DNA from: Nitrospirillum viridazoti CBAmc
GTDB lineage: Bacteria > Pseudomonadota > Alphaproteobacteria > Azospirillales > Azospirillaceae
DNA length: 64,000 nt
Assembly (NCBI RefSeq): GCF_000730165.1
Contig: NZ_CP022110.1
Location: forward strand, 2,115,501 to 2,179,500
Direction: 5' to 3'
Shown here piece by piece: positions 24,906 through 33,107 of this stretch. The first letter of the stretch is position 1, and the number at the start of each line of letters is the position of its first letter. Under the pieces are notes generated by a model that saw nothing but the letters and a program-made list of their open reading frames with translations, was not told the DNA's origin and did not search any database. The position numbers and the translations under genes were made by a program.

Positions 24906-25994
24906 ATGACCACCACTCCCGATCTTTTCGCGCCCGCCCATATCGGCGCCATCCCCGTCGCCAACCGTATCGCCATGGCGCCCCTGACGCGCGCCCGCGC
25001 CGGCATGGACGGGGTACACACACCCCTGGCCGTAGACTATTACCGCCAGCGCGCCACCGCAGGCCTGATCATCACCGAGGCCACCAACATTTCGCGCCAG
25101 GGGCGCGGCTACGCCTATACGCCCGGCATCTACACGCCGGAGCATGTGACGGCGTGGAAGGCGGTGACGGACGCCGTACACCAGGCCGGCGGCCACATCG
25201 TGCTGCAGCTGTGGCACGTGGGCCGCATCTCCCACACCAGCCTGCAGGAGGGCGGGGCCGCGCCGGTGGCGCCCAGCGCCTTGCAGGCGGGCGGCGAGAC
25301 CTATGTCGAGGGCGGCTTCGCCCAGCCCTCACCGCCCCGAGCCCTGGAGACGGCGGAGATCGCCGGCATCATCGACGACTATCGCAACGCCGCCCGCAAC
25401 GCCAAGGCCGCCGGTTTCGACGGGGTGGAGGTGCACTCCGCCAACAATTACCTGCTGGAGCAGTTCATCCGCGACAGCACCAACCACCGCACCGACCGCT
25501 ATGGCGGCAGCGTGGAGAACCGCACCCGCCTGACGGTGGAGGTGGCCCAGGCCGTGGCCGAGATCTGGGGATCGGACCGTGTGGGCGTGCGCCTGTCGCC
25601 CATCACCCAGGCGGCGGGGAACACCCCGCTGGACAGCGACCCCAACGGCACCTACGGCTTCCTGGCCGAGCGGCTGGGTGAGCTGAACCTGGCTTACCTG
25701 CACTGCGTGGAAGGCCAGACGCGCGGTCCCAACGGCGCCCAGAACTTCGACTTCCAGGCCCTGCGCCGGAAGTTCGGCGGCGGCTATATCGCCAACAACG
25801 GCTATGACCGCGACCTGGCGGCCCGCACCATCGCCGAGGGCCGCGCCGACATGGTGGCTTTCGGCCGCCCCTTCATCGCCAACCCCGACCTGGTGCACCG
25901 CCTGAAGACCGGCGCGCCCCTGGCGCAGGCCCCGCAGGAAGCCTTCTACGGCGGCGGCGCCAAGGGTTACACGGACTGGCCGAGTGCTGCTTAA
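24906..25994 (+). CDS. nemA: Old-yellow-enzyme-type alkene reductase
   Basis: FMN-dependent ene-reductase related to N-ethylmaleimide reductase; reduces activated C=C bonds and nitro groups with NAD(P)H. It has 362 residues, a (beta/alpha)8 barrel. N-terminal NRIAMAPLTRARA and VDYYRQRATAGLIITEAT bind FMN. QLWHVGRISH holds the substrate-binding His. Further on are NNYLLEQFIRDSTNHR, DRYGGSVENR and the C-terminal VAFGRPFIANPDL. ATG after AGAAGGAACGGG. The physiological substrate is unknown; often a stress-response enzyme. Confidence 0.92.
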   Translation: MTTTPDLFAPAHIGAIPVANRIAMAPLTRARAGMDGVHTPLAVDYYRQRATAGLIITEATNISRQGRGYAYTPGIYTPEHVTAWKAVTDAVHQAGGHIVLQLWHVGRISHTSLQEGGAAPVAPSALQAGGETYVEGGFAQPSPPRALETAEIAGIIDDYRNAARNAKAAGFDGVEVHSANNYLLEQFIRDSTNHRTDRYGGSVENRTRLTVEVAQAVAEIWGSDRVGVRLSPITQAAGNTPLDSDPNGTYGFLAERLGELNLAYLHCVEGQTRGPNGAQNFDFQALRRKFGGGYIANNGYDRDLAARTIAEGRADMVAFGRPFIANPDLVHRLKTGAPLAQAPQEAFYGGGAKGYTDWPSAA

Positions 25995-26000
25995 TCGTTT

Positions 26001-26128
26001 TCCTCAGACGCCGGCAGGCCATCCGGCCTTTGCTTGTCCTCCCTTTCCGGTCCGCTGACGCTCCCCGGAAAGGTCCGGCGCCTGCGGTCGCAGGCCACCA
26101 CCGGCATGAAGCGCTCATGCCGGTGGGG
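26001..26128 (+). repeat. Dispersed structured intergenic repeat, copy 3 (opposite orientation)
   Basis: On the plus strand: TCCTCAGACGCCGGC, a GGCCATCCGGCC hairpin, TTTGCTTGTCC, TTTCCGGTCCGCTGACGCTC, CCCGGAAA, TCCGGCGCC, a GCCTGCGGTCGCAGGC hairpin, then the extra hairpin CCACCGGCATGA/TCATGCCGGTGG. It begins 6 bp after the nemA stop, between the convergent nemA and trcR. Confidence 0.72.
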
Positions 26129-26151
26129 CGAGCGCGAAACGTTTGGAAAAG

Positions 26152-26187
26152 AAAAAGGGCGACCTCTCGCGGGGCCGCCCTTTTTTA
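26152..26187 (-). terminator. Terminator of trcR
   Basis: AAAAGGGCG...CGCCCTTTT arms with A/T runs on both sides; on the minus strand it lies about 25 nt after the trcR stop and is followed by CTTTTTCTTTTCC. It can act in both directions and would also stop nemA transcripts. Confidence 0.75.
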
Positions 26188-26211
26188 TTCAGCGCTGGGT
26201 GAGACCTGGGA

Positions 26212-26847
26212 TCAGTCCTCGGTCTCTTCGCCCTCGTGCTCTTCGTCATACGCCGCCTGCTGTTCAGCCAGGGCACGATCCTCGGCGGTTTCCAGCAGGG
26301 TGGTGGTCTCCAGCTCCGGCTCGGGCAGGCCACGGCGGGCGCGGGACAGGGCCGCCTCCAGCTCACGCTGGCTGCACAGGCCCAGCAGCACGGGGCTGCG
26401 CGGCTTGATGTTGCTGGTGTTCCAGTGGGTCTTGTCGCGCACCGCGGCGATGGTCGGCTTGGTGGTGCCGATCAGGCGGGAAATGGCGGCATCCGACAGT
26501 TCCGGATGATTCTTCAGCAGCCAGGCGATGCCATCGGGCTTGTCGCCGCGCTTGGTCACCGGGGTGTAGCGCGGGCCCTTGGCACGCGCGATCGGCTGCG
26601 GCAGGTCGTGGATGCGAATCTGCAGCTTCAGGTCCGGGTTCTTCTCGCAGCGCTCGATCTCATCCTTGGTCAACTCGCCGTTGCCCACCGGATCGCGCCC
26701 GACCATGCCGATCGCCACCTCGCCATCGGCGATGGCCTGCACTTCCAGCGAGTGCATGCCGCAGAATTCGGCGATCTGCTCAAAGGACAGCGCGGTGTTC
26801 TCAACCAGCCAGACCGCGGTCGCCTTCGGCATCAAGGGCAGTGCCAT
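26212..26847 (-). CDS. trcR: Cell-cycle transcriptional regulator TrcR (DUF1013)
   Basis: A 211-residue DUF1013 protein. The alphaproteobacterial family includes TrcR, which associates with RNA polymerase at many promoters in Caulobacter (family knowledge). The N-terminal MALPLMPKATAVWLVENTALSFEQIAEFCGMHSLEVQAIADGEV shows two HTH-like units here given in part: ALSFEQIAEFCGMH and, later, LSDAAISRLIGTTKPTIAAV. The C-terminus is acidic (EEHEGEETED). The start is chosen by a strong AGGAGGA 5-7 nt upstream. Single-gene unit with its own terminator. Confidence 0.85.
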   Translation of the reverse strand: MALPLMPKATAVWLVENTALSFEQIAEFCGMHSLEVQAIADGEVAIGMVGRDPVGNGELTKDEIERCEKNPDLKLQIRIHDLPQPIARAKGPRYTPVTKRGDKPDGIAWLLKNHPELSDAAISRLIGTTKPTIAAVRDKTHWNTSNIKPRSPVLLGLCSQRELEAALSRARRGLPEPELETTTLLETAEDRALAEQQAAYDEEHEGEETED

Positions 26848-27063
26848 GCTTCCTCCTAACCCGTGGCGGAAATCCCCGCCAACACGCATCAAAACCCGTG
26901 AACAAGGTCGCGAAAAGCAATATCCGCCCGTCGCGCGGGCTGAAGGCCCCACGCAGCCGGACGGAAAACTGTGACGCGTACATGAGCTATATAGAGGCAC
27001 GCGACGGGCGAGGCCACGCCTTTTTATGGGCTGGGCCTCACTTGTCGCGGCCTTTTCCCGACC

Positions 27064-28041
27064 TTAAACTGTCAAAACGATCTTCCCGACATGGCCGCTG
27101 CTTTCCATCAGCGCGTGCGCCGAGGCCGCCTCTTCCAAGGGGAAGGTCTTGAAGATGACCGGGCGAACCTCTCCTCGCGCCAGCAGCGGCCACACCTTTT
27201 CCGCCAAGCTGGCGGCGATGGCCGCCTTTTCCTCCGCCGAACGCGGGCGCAGCGTCGATCCGGTCAGGATCAGGCGCTTGGTCATCACCGGCGCCATGTT
27301 CAGCGCCACCTTGGCCCCGCGCAGGAAGGCGATGGTCACGTGGCGGCCCTGGTCGGCCAGGGCGTCGATGTTGCGCGGCACATAGTCGCCGCCCACCATG
27401 TCCAGGATGACGTCCACACCCCGGCCCCCCGTCGCCTCCTTCACCACGGCGACGAAATCCTCCGCCTTATAGTCGATGCCGCGCTCGGCGCCGATGTCCT
27501 CACAGGCCTTGGCCTTGTCCGGCCCGCCGGCGGTGGCGAAGACGCGGGCGCCGAAGGCCTTGGCCAGCTGGATGGCCGTGGTGCCGATGCCGCTGGTGCC
27601 ACCATGGACCAGGAAGCTTTCCCCCGCCGCCAGCCGGCCACGGTCGAAGACATTGGTCCAGACGGTGAAGAAGGTTTCCGGCAGGGCGGCCGCCTCCACC
27701 ATGCTGAAGCCTTCCGGCACGGGCAGGCACTGGCCGGCCGGCGCCACGGCATGGTCGGCATAGCCGCCACCGTTGACCAAGGCGCAGACCGCGTCGCCCA
27801 CGGTCCAGCCCGTCACCCCCTCGCCCAGCGCGGCGACGGTGCCCGCCACCTCCAACCCCGGCAGGTCGGATGCACCAGGGGGTGGCGGATAGCTGCCGGC
27901 GCGCTGCAGGCAATCCGGCCGGTTGACGCCGGCGGCGGCCACCCGGATCAGGATTTGGCCCGGGCCCGGCTGCGGCGTCGGCCGCTCGATAGGCTTCAGA
28001 ACCTCGGGACCGCCGGGTTGGGTGATGGCGATGGCACGCAT
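27064..28041 (-). CDS. NAD(P)H-quinone oxidoreductase, zeta-crystallin/PIG3 type
   Basis: Zinc-free medium-chain dehydrogenase/reductase, 325 residues. The N-terminal GroES-like fold has VAAAGVNRPDCLQRAGSYPPPPG, lacking the catalytic-zinc cysteine. The Rossmann dinucleotide site reads VHGGTSGIGTTAIQLAKAFG, with YKAEDF and ILDMVGGDY following. MRAIAITQPGGPEVL is the usual family start. Reduces quinones one electron at a time or acts as an enal/quinone reductase. It lies in a single-gene unit downstream of a short divergent gap with the DUF1192 gene. Confidence 0.88.
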   Translation of the reverse strand: MRAIAITQPGGPEVLKPIERPTPQPGPGQILIRVAAAGVNRPDCLQRAGSYPPPPGASDLPGLEVAGTVAALGEGVTGWTVGDAVCALVNGGGYADHAVAPAGQCLPVPEGFSMVEAAALPETFFTVWTNVFDRGRLAAGESFLVHGGTSGIGTTAIQLAKAFGARVFATAGGPDKAKACEDIGAERGIDYKAEDFVAVVKEATGGRGVDVILDMVGGDYVPRNIDALADQGRHVTIAFLRGAKVALNMAPVMTKRLILTGSTLRPRSAEEKAAIAASLAEKVWPLLARGEVRPVIFKTFPLEEAASAHALMESSGHVGKIVLTV

Positions 28042-28181
28042 GGTTGCAGGATCTCCACGACTACGTCCGGCGGGGGATGGCCCCCTCGCCGCTTGGGGTC
28101 TTGCACCATGTAGGCCCCCGGCGGCACAGTGACAACCGACACGCCGGAGGGCCGACCCTCCACAGGAAAGGCAGCCGCCCC

Positions 28182-28367
28182 ATGGACACCGACGACATCG
28201 CCCCGCCGCCGAGCCGCCCCAGCAGCTTCCTGGACATCGCCCGCCTGTCGGTGGGCGAACTGCGCGAATACCGCAACAGCCTGGAGGCGGAGATCGCGCG
28301 GGTGGACGACGCCATCAAGGCCAAGCAGGCCTCGCTGAACGCCGCCGCCGCGTTTTTCAAAAGCTAG
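28182..28367 (+). CDS. DUF1192 family small protein
   Basis: A 61-residue protein with a Pro-rich N-terminus followed by LSVGELREYRNSLEAEIARVDDAIKAKQ, a helical stretch typical of DUF1192, common in alphaproteobacteria and of unknown function. The ATG after CACAGGAAAGG was chosen over upstream starts, which would overlap the divergent promoter. Probably forms a short coiled coil. Confidence 0.75.
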   Translation: MDTDDIAPPPSRPSSFLDIARLSVGELREYRNSLEAEIARVDDAIKAKQASLNAAAAFFKS

Positions 28368-28368
28368 C

Positions 28369-28498
28369 GGCGGCATGAGCTTTCGCCTCATGCCGCCGTA
28401 GGATGCGACCGCATCCGCCGGAGCTTTCCGGGAAGCCGAAGGCGGACTGGAAAGCGAGGAAGCCAAGCCCGCGGATGCGGGCGCCCGGCGACTGAGGA
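28369..28498 (-). repeat. Dispersed structured intergenic repeat, copy 4
   Basis: Minus strand: TCCTCAGTCGCCGGGCGCC, CCCGCATCCGCGGGC hairpin, TTGGCTTCCTCGC, TTTCCAGTCCGCCTTCGG, CCCGGAAA, CTCCGGCG, GATGCGGTCGCATC hairpin, CTACGG, then the extra hairpin GGCGGCATGAG/CTCATGCCGCC. It starts right after the DUF1192 stop and fills the gap to the convergent methyltransferase gene. This is the most complete copy. Confidence 0.75.
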
Positions 28499-28509
28499 CT
28501 TTCCAATAA

Positions 28510-29304
28510 TCAAACCGGGACGGCCTCGAACGTCGCTGTATCCAGGGTGAAGGTGCCGTCGGCCTCGATGGCGAAATGGCTGCGCACCATGTCCGCCATG
28601 CGGTCTTGCAGGGACCGGATGGCCGCCACGTGGCTGTCTGGCGGACTCATGCGGGCGATCCAGCTGGCGAACTCCAGGCGCAGGCGCCGCTGCGTCACGC
28701 GGCCCACCTCGAACCGCGCGTCAGCCAGTGCAGCCCGCCATTCCGCCACCGAATAATTGCGCACGTGCGACGGGTCGCGCAGCAGTTCGATCGACTGCAG
28801 GAAGGTGTCCAGCAGCGGCTGACCCGGCGTCACCACATCCATGAAGACGGCGATGCCGCGCGGCTTCACCACCCGCCGCGCCTCCCTCAGGCCCGCCCCC
28901 AGGTCCGGCCAGTGGTGGGCGCTGTATCGGCTGAACACCGCGCAAAAATGCGCCTCTGGCGCTGGCACGGCATCGGCCCGGCCCACCCGGGTCTCGATAT
29001 TGGCCAGGCCCCGCCGTCCGGCCTCCGCCGCCACGGCGTCCAGCATGTCGGGCGAAAGGTCGCAGGCAGCCACCTGGCCCACGTGCGGCGCCACGGTGAA
29101 GGCGACATGGCCGCCGCCACATCCCAGGTCCAGCGCCGTCTTATAGCCCTTGCCCGCCACCAGGTCGGCCAGCTGGCGCAAATCCTCGCCCTGGGCGTGG
29201 ACGGCGCTGGCGACATAAGCGGCGGCCTGTGGCCCGAACTGGCCAGCCACCAGCGATTCCTGGTCGCGGCTCCCAACCGTTTGAGACGCGTGCTGGGTGG
29301 TCAT
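28510..29304 (-). CDS. Class I SAM-dependent methyltransferase (UbiE/YafE-like)
   Basis: A 264-residue methyltransferase. SAM motif I is ALDLGCGGGHVAF near residue 57; motif II is CDLSPDML; motif III is VFSRYSAHHWPDLGAGLREARRVVKPRG, close to the Methyltransf_11 pattern. The C-terminal half (SVAEWRAALADARFEV) is a substrate cap resembling YafE/arsenite-methyltransferase-like proteins; no conserved arsenite cysteines are seen. The substrate is unknown. Divergent from an MmyB-type regulator with shared operator-like repeats, so it is probably that regulator's target. Confidence 0.8.
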   Translation of the reverse strand: MTTQHASQTVGSRDQESLVAGQFGPQAAAYVASAVHAQGEDLRQLADLVAGKGYKTALDLGCGGGHVAFTVAPHVGQVAACDLSPDMLDAVAAEAGRRGLANIETRVGRADAVPAPEAHFCAVFSRYSAHHWPDLGAGLREARRVVKPRGIAVFMDVVTPGQPLLDTFLQSIELLRDPSHVRNYSVAEWRAALADARFEVGRVTQRRLRLEFASWIARMSPPDSHVAAIRSLQDRMADMVRSHFAIEADGTFTLDTATFEAVPV

Positions 29305-29375
29305 TCCCTACTCCATTTCTTAGTCAAAGCTGCCCCGGTTCGGCGGGGTGGAGCGCCAGGGTGACAGAACCTTAA

Positions 29376-29417
29376 ACTGGTACCAGATCCAGGTTTATAC
29401 TGGTATCAATCGCTACC
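29376..29417. promoter_or_regulatory. Operator-like repeats in the methyltransferase/MmyB divergent region
   Basis: ACTGGTACCA (29376-29385, inside palindrome CTGGTACCAG) and ACTGGTATCA (29399-29408) are direct repeats 23 bp apart, about two helical turns. GGTATC...GCTACC adds an inverted half-site. TATACT (29396-29401) overlapping the second repeat could be the -10 of the regulator gene, giving autoregulation. Confidence 0.5.
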
Positions 29418-29441
29418 ACCTTACCTTAAAGGCCCGCGCCC

Positions 29442-30269
29442 ATGGACATCCTGGACACCTCGAAACGGCGCGAGCTGGGGGAGTTCGTGCGGGCGCAGCG
29501 GGAACGGCTGTCACCGGCGGCCCTGGGCCTGGCGCCCGGGCCCCGCCGCCGCACGCCCGGCCTGCGGCGGGAGGAACTGGCGCAGCTGAGCGGCGTCAGC
29601 GTCACCTGGTACACCTGGATCGAGCAGGGCCGCGACGTCTCCATCTCTCCCGCCGCCCTTGGCCGCCTGGCGGTGGCCCTGCGCCTGTCGGCGGCGGAGC
29701 GGGCCTATCTGTTCGACCTGGCGGGCAAGCGCGACCCGGACGGGGCCGCCGCCGGGGAAGACGCGCCGGTGCCGGCGGCGCTGGACGCCCTGGTCCGGGG
29801 CGTCCCATACCCGGCCTATCTGCTGGACCGGCAATGGAACGCCCTGGCCTGGAACGCGGCGGCGGCCCGCCTGTTCATCGGCTGGCTGGATCACGGCGAG
29901 GATCGCAATCAACTGCGCTACCTGTTCCTGGCCCCCGCCGCCCAGGCCCTGATCCCCGACTGGGCGGAACGGGCGCGGCGGGTGGTGGCGGAGTTCCGCG
30001 TGGACTACAGCCATCACCTGAACGATCCCGGCATGCGGGCCCTGGTGACGGACCTCAGCCAGCGCAGCCCCCTGTTCGCCGACCTCTGGCACGCCCATAC
30101 CGTCACCGCCCGCGCCGGTGGCGAGCGCGCCTTCGAACACCCGACCGACGGCCCCCTGCGCTATGAGCAGCTGACCTTCGCCCTGGCAGGGCAGACGGAT
30201 GTGAAGCTGGTGACGTTGGTGCCCATTGGGGTGCCCACCGGGCCGCCCATTGGGGTGGCGGCCGGTTGA
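29442..30269 (+). CDS. XRE/MmyB-family transcriptional regulator
   Basis: A 275-residue regulator. The N-terminal HTH (about 5-80) has RRTPGLRREELAQLSGVSVTWYTWIEQGRD, given in part: the PGLRREELA and TWYTWIEQGR signatures are diagnostic of the MmyB-type group. The C-terminal ligand-binding domain (about 105-270) has a PAS-like start YPAYLLDRQWNALAWNAAA and the family's RYLFLAPAA and VDYSHHLNDPGM. From family structures a fatty-acid-like ligand is possible. It probably controls itself and the divergent methyltransferase. Its 3' end abuts the RHH gene of the bio cluster. Confidence 0.87.
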   Translation: MDILDTSKRRELGEFVRAQRERLSPAALGLAPGPRRRTPGLRREELAQLSGVSVTWYTWIEQGRDVSISPAALGRLAVALRLSAAERAYLFDLAGKRDPDGAAAGEDAPVPAALDALVRGVPYPAYLLDRQWNALAWNAAAARLFIGWLDHGEDRNQLRYLFLAPAAQALIPDWAERARRVVAEFRVDYSHHLNDPGMRALVTDLSQRSPLFADLWHAHTVTARAGGERAFEHPTDGPLRYEQLTFALAGQTDVKLVTLVPIGVPTGPPIGVAAG

Positions 30270-30485
30270 TCAGGCCGGGACCTTCCCCTTCACCCACAGC
30301 AGCGCCGCGACGCGCAGGGCGCTGGATAGGTTGCCGTCGCGGTTGCCGTCGATCTCCTCCACCAGGGCGTTGATCGACAGGCTGCGCGCCACGGCCATGT
30401 CCTTCAGCGTTTCCCAGAACGGCTCCTCCAGCGTGACACTGGTGGGGTGGCCGGCGATCAGGACGGAACGCTTGCGCAGGGTCAT
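30270..30485 (-). CDS. Ribbon-helix-helix protein in the bioBA operon
   Basis: A 71-residue protein. RKRSVLIAGHPTSVTLEEPFWETLKDMAVARSLSINAL, seen in parts, has the RHH_4 pattern: a short strand (TSVTLEEPFW), then two helices (LKDMAVARSLSINALVEEID). Such proteins are small DNA-binding dimers. Its ATG overlaps the bioA stop by 4 bp (ATGA), making it the third gene of a bioB-bioA-rhh unit. A role in controlling the biotin genes is inference from position; antitoxin is the alternative, but no toxin partner is present. Confidence 0.75.
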   Translation of the reverse strand: MTLRKRSVLIAGHPTSVTLEEPFWETLKDMAVARSLSINALVEEIDGNRDGNLSSALRVAALLWVKGKVPA

Positions 30486-31780
30486 GCGGTGGCTCGCTGA
30501 TGCTCGGTCACGGCGTCGACCACGGCATGGGTGAGGAAGGCCAGGTCGTCGGCGTCCATGGTGTAGGACGGGGTAAGGTAGACAATGCGGCCGAAGGGCC
30601 GCACCCAGACGCCCCGGTCGATCAGGCGCCGCTTCAGCCCGTTCATGTCGGCGATGCGCTCCAGCTCCACCACGCCGATGGCGCCCAGGGTGCGCACGTC
30701 CATCACGCCGGGCAGATCGCGGCAGGGCTCCAGGCCCACCGCCAGGCCCCGGGAGAGAGCGGCCACCTGGGCCAGCCTGGGCTCGCTCTCGAACAGGTCA
30801 AGGGAGGCGTTGGCGGCGGCACAGGCGAGCGGGTTGGCCATGTAGGTGGGGCCATGCATCAGGGCCGCCTGTGCGTTGTCCGACCAGAAGGCCTGAAACA
30901 CCCGGTCGCTGGCCACGGTGGCGGCCAGGGCCATGGTGCCGCCGGTCAGGGCCTTGGACAGGGTGATGATGTCGGGCACCACGCCGGCGGCCTCGCACGC
31001 GAACATAGTGCCGGTGCGGCCGAAGCCGGTGAAAATCTCATCGAAGATCAGCAGCAGGCCATGGCGGTCGGCGGCGGCGCGCAGGGTGCGCAGCACCCGG
31101 GCGTCATGGAACAGCATGCCGCCCGCCCCCTGCACCAGGGGCTCCACCAGGATGGCGGACAGGGTGTGGGCGTGGGCGGCCAGATCACGCTCGAACCGCG
31201 CCGTCGACTCCTCGTCCACCGGCAGGTCCAGGATGAGATGTTCGGGCAGCAAGCCGGCGAACAGGCTGTGCATGCCTTCCTCCGGGTCGCACACCGCCAT
31301 GGTGGCGATGGTGTCGCCGTGATAGCCGCCGCGGAAGGCCGCCAGCTTGGTGCGGCCGGGCACGCCCCGGTTCAGCCAATACTGCGTCGCCATCTTCATG
31401 GCGATCTCAACGGAGACGGAGCCGCTATCGCAGAAGAAGACGCGGTTGAGGTCGCCCGGCAGCATGGCGGCCAGGCGGCTGGCCAAGGTATAGGCCGGCT
31501 CATGCGCCAGGCCGCCGAACATGACGTGCGGCATGCGCGCCATCTGTTCGGCCACCTTCTCGCGGATGTGGGGGTGGTTGTAGCCGTGGCAGGCCGTCCA
31601 CCAGCTGGCCACCCCATCCACCAGCCGCCGTCCATCGGCCAGGGTCAGGCGCACCCCCTCCGTCGCCACCACGGGCAGGGGCGGCAAGGCCGTCTTCATC
31701 TGGGTGTAGGGCAGCCAGACGTGCTGGCCGCCCCGCTCGAACCAATCGTTCCGGTCAGGAAACGATCCATGTGTGCCCAT
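30482..31780 (-). CDS. bioA: Adenosylmethionine--8-amino-7-oxononanoate aminotransferase
   Basis: PLP enzyme converting KAPA to DAPA with SAM as amino donor. It has 432 residues from MGTHGSFPDRNDW; family motifs HVWLPYTQM (substrate entrance), FFCDSGSVSVEIAMKMA (PLP phosphate), FDEIFTGFGRTGTMFA, and the Schiff-base lysine in TLSKALTGGTMALA. The ATG lies 2 nt after the bioB stop. The frame continues upstream through bioB but with no family similarity. Its stop overlaps the RHH gene. Confidence 0.95.
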   Translation of the reverse strand: MGTHGSFPDRNDWFERGGQHVWLPYTQMKTALPPLPVVATEGVRLTLADGRRLVDGVASWWTACHGYNHPHIREKVAEQMARMPHVMFGGLAHEPAYTLASRLAAMLPGDLNRVFFCDSGSVSVEIAMKMATQYWLNRGVPGRTKLAAFRGGYHGDTIATMAVCDPEEGMHSLFAGLLPEHLILDLPVDEESTARFERDLAAHAHTLSAILVEPLVQGAGGMLFHDARVLRTLRAAADRHGLLLIFDEIFTGFGRTGTMFACEAAGVVPDIITLSKALTGGTMALAATVASDRVFQAFWSDNAQAALMHGPTYMANPLACAAANASLDLFESEPRLAQVAALSRGLAVGLEPCRDLPGVMDVRTLGAIGVVELERIADMNGLKRRLIDRGVWVRPFGRIVYLTPSYTMDADDLAFLTHAVVDAVTEHQRATA

Positions 31781-31782
31781 GA

Positions 31783-32859
31783 TCAGTGGCCACACGCCCC
31801 GGAGCAGGCATCCGCGGCGTGGTGGGCGTGGTCCTCGTCGGTGCCGCCCTCTTCCACCACGTCCATGGTGGTCATGCCCAGGCGGGCCAGCAGCCGCTTG
31901 TCGTGGTCGGCCACCGGGTTGGCAGTGGTCAGCAACTTCGGCCCGTAGAAGATGGAGTTGGCGCCAGCCAGGAAGCACAGGGCCTGGGTCTCGTCGCTCA
32001 TGCCCTCGCGGCCGGCCGACAAACGCACCATGGAGGCCGGCATGGTGATGCGGGCCACGGCGATGGTGCGCACGAAATCAAGGGCGTCCAGCGCGTCCTT
32101 GCCGCCCAAGGGCGTGCCGTCCACCTTCATCAGCATGTTGATCGGCACGCTTTCGGGATGCTGCGGCAGGGTGGCCAGGGTGTGGATCATGCCCACGCGG
32201 TCCGTCAGATCCTCGCCCATGCCCACGATGCCACCGCAGCAGACGTTGATGCCGGCCTCACGCACATTGGCCAGGGTATCCAGCCGATCCTGGTAGGTGC
32301 GGGTGGTGATGACGTTGCCGTAGTACTCGGGCGAGGTGTCGATGTTGTGGTTGTAATAGTCCAGGCCCGCCTCCTTCAGGCGCAGGGCCTGGCCGGCATT
32401 CAGCATGCCCAGCGTGACGCAGGATTCCATGCCCAGCGCCTTCACACCCTCGACCATGGCGCAGACCGATTCCAGATCCTGGTCCTTGGGGCTGCGCCAG
32501 GCGGCCCCCATGCAGAAGCGGCTGGCGCCGGCATCCTTGGCGGCCTTGGCCTCGGCCAGCACCTTCTGCACCTCCATGAGCTTGGACGCCTTCAGGCCCG
32601 TCTCATGGTGCGCGCTCTGCGAGCAGTAGCCGCAGTCCTCCGGGCAGCCGCCGGTCTTGATGGACAGCAGGGTGGAGATTTGGACCTGGGTGGGGTCGAA
32701 GCGGCGGCGATGCACGGCGGCAGCCCGGAACACCAGCTCGGTGAAGGGCAGGTCGAACAGCGCCTGGATCTCGGCGCGCGTCCAGTCGGTGCGCACGTCG
32801 TCGCTCTCCAGGGCCGGGGCGGAAAAAGCGGCGGGGCGGCTGATGTCGATGGCGGTCAC
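31783..32859 (-). CDS. bioB: Biotin synthase
   Basis: Radical-SAM enzyme inserting sulphur into dethiobiotin. It has 358 residues; the CxxxCxxC cluster motif is [13 protein letters not shown] near residue 70. [11 protein letters not shown] and [10 protein letters not shown] supply further [2Fe-2S] and substrate residues, and RLSAGRE holds the conserved arginine. The C-terminus has a His/Cys-rich tail ([16 protein letters not shown]) beyond the barrel, perhaps metal-binding. First gene of bioB-bioA-rhh, divergent from bioF-bioD. Confidence 0.96.
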   Translation of the reverse strand: MTAIDISRPAAFSAPALESDDVRTDWTRAEIQALFDLPFTELVFRAAAVHRRRFDPTQVQISTLLSIKTGGCPEDCGYCSQSAHHETGLKASKLMEVQKVLAEAKAAKDAGASRFCMGAAWRSPKDQDLESVCAMVEGVKALGMESCVTLGMLNAGQALRLKEAGLDYYNHNIDTSPEYYGNVITTRTYQDRLDTLANVREAGINVCCGGIVGMGEDLTDRVGMIHTLATLPQHPESVPINMLMKVDGTPLGGKDALDALDFVRTIAVARITMPASMVRLSAGREGMSDETQALCFLAGANSIFYGPKLLTTANPVADHDKRLLARLGMTTMDVVEEGGTDEDHAHHAADACSGACGH

Positions 32860-33107
32860 GGGTGCGTTTCCTTGAGATCACTGGCGCCGCTGGCCGGCGC
32901 CGTCACGTCCGCCACCCCCGCGAACAAGCGCGATCCGGGTGGCCAAGGTGCCGCGCCTCCTGGGCCGGCACCTGCCGCACCTAACGGCAGCGGCGGGGAC
33001 CGGTCAAGAAAAACCGGACCGCAACCCAGACGGCGCACTTTCGCACGCGCAACGCCGGCACTTGCCGGTAATCTCCGCCCGATCTGATCCGAACCGATGG
33101 CGCCCTC
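32860..33107. promoter_or_regulatory. bioB/bioF divergent control region
   Basis: A 248-bp region that must drive both biotin operons. On the minus strand TTGACC (33007 to 33002) overlaps palindrome GACCGGTC (32998-33005), with ACCGGA repeated nearby; the -10 is weak. I do not see the BioR box TTATCTATAA, nor a BirA-type long palindrome. GGCGCC pairs at 32882-32901 form a possible hairpin in the bioB leader. Confidence 0.35.

Noticed and set aside
24906..25994. 2,4-dienoyl-CoA reductase
   Set aside because: The protein is only the 362-residue barrel with OYE/NemA motifs, lacking the FeS and FAD domains of FadH.
32860..33107. BioR operator or thiamine/other riboswitch before bioB
   Set aside because: I looked for TTATCTATAA-like boxes and for conserved riboswitch cores and found none.
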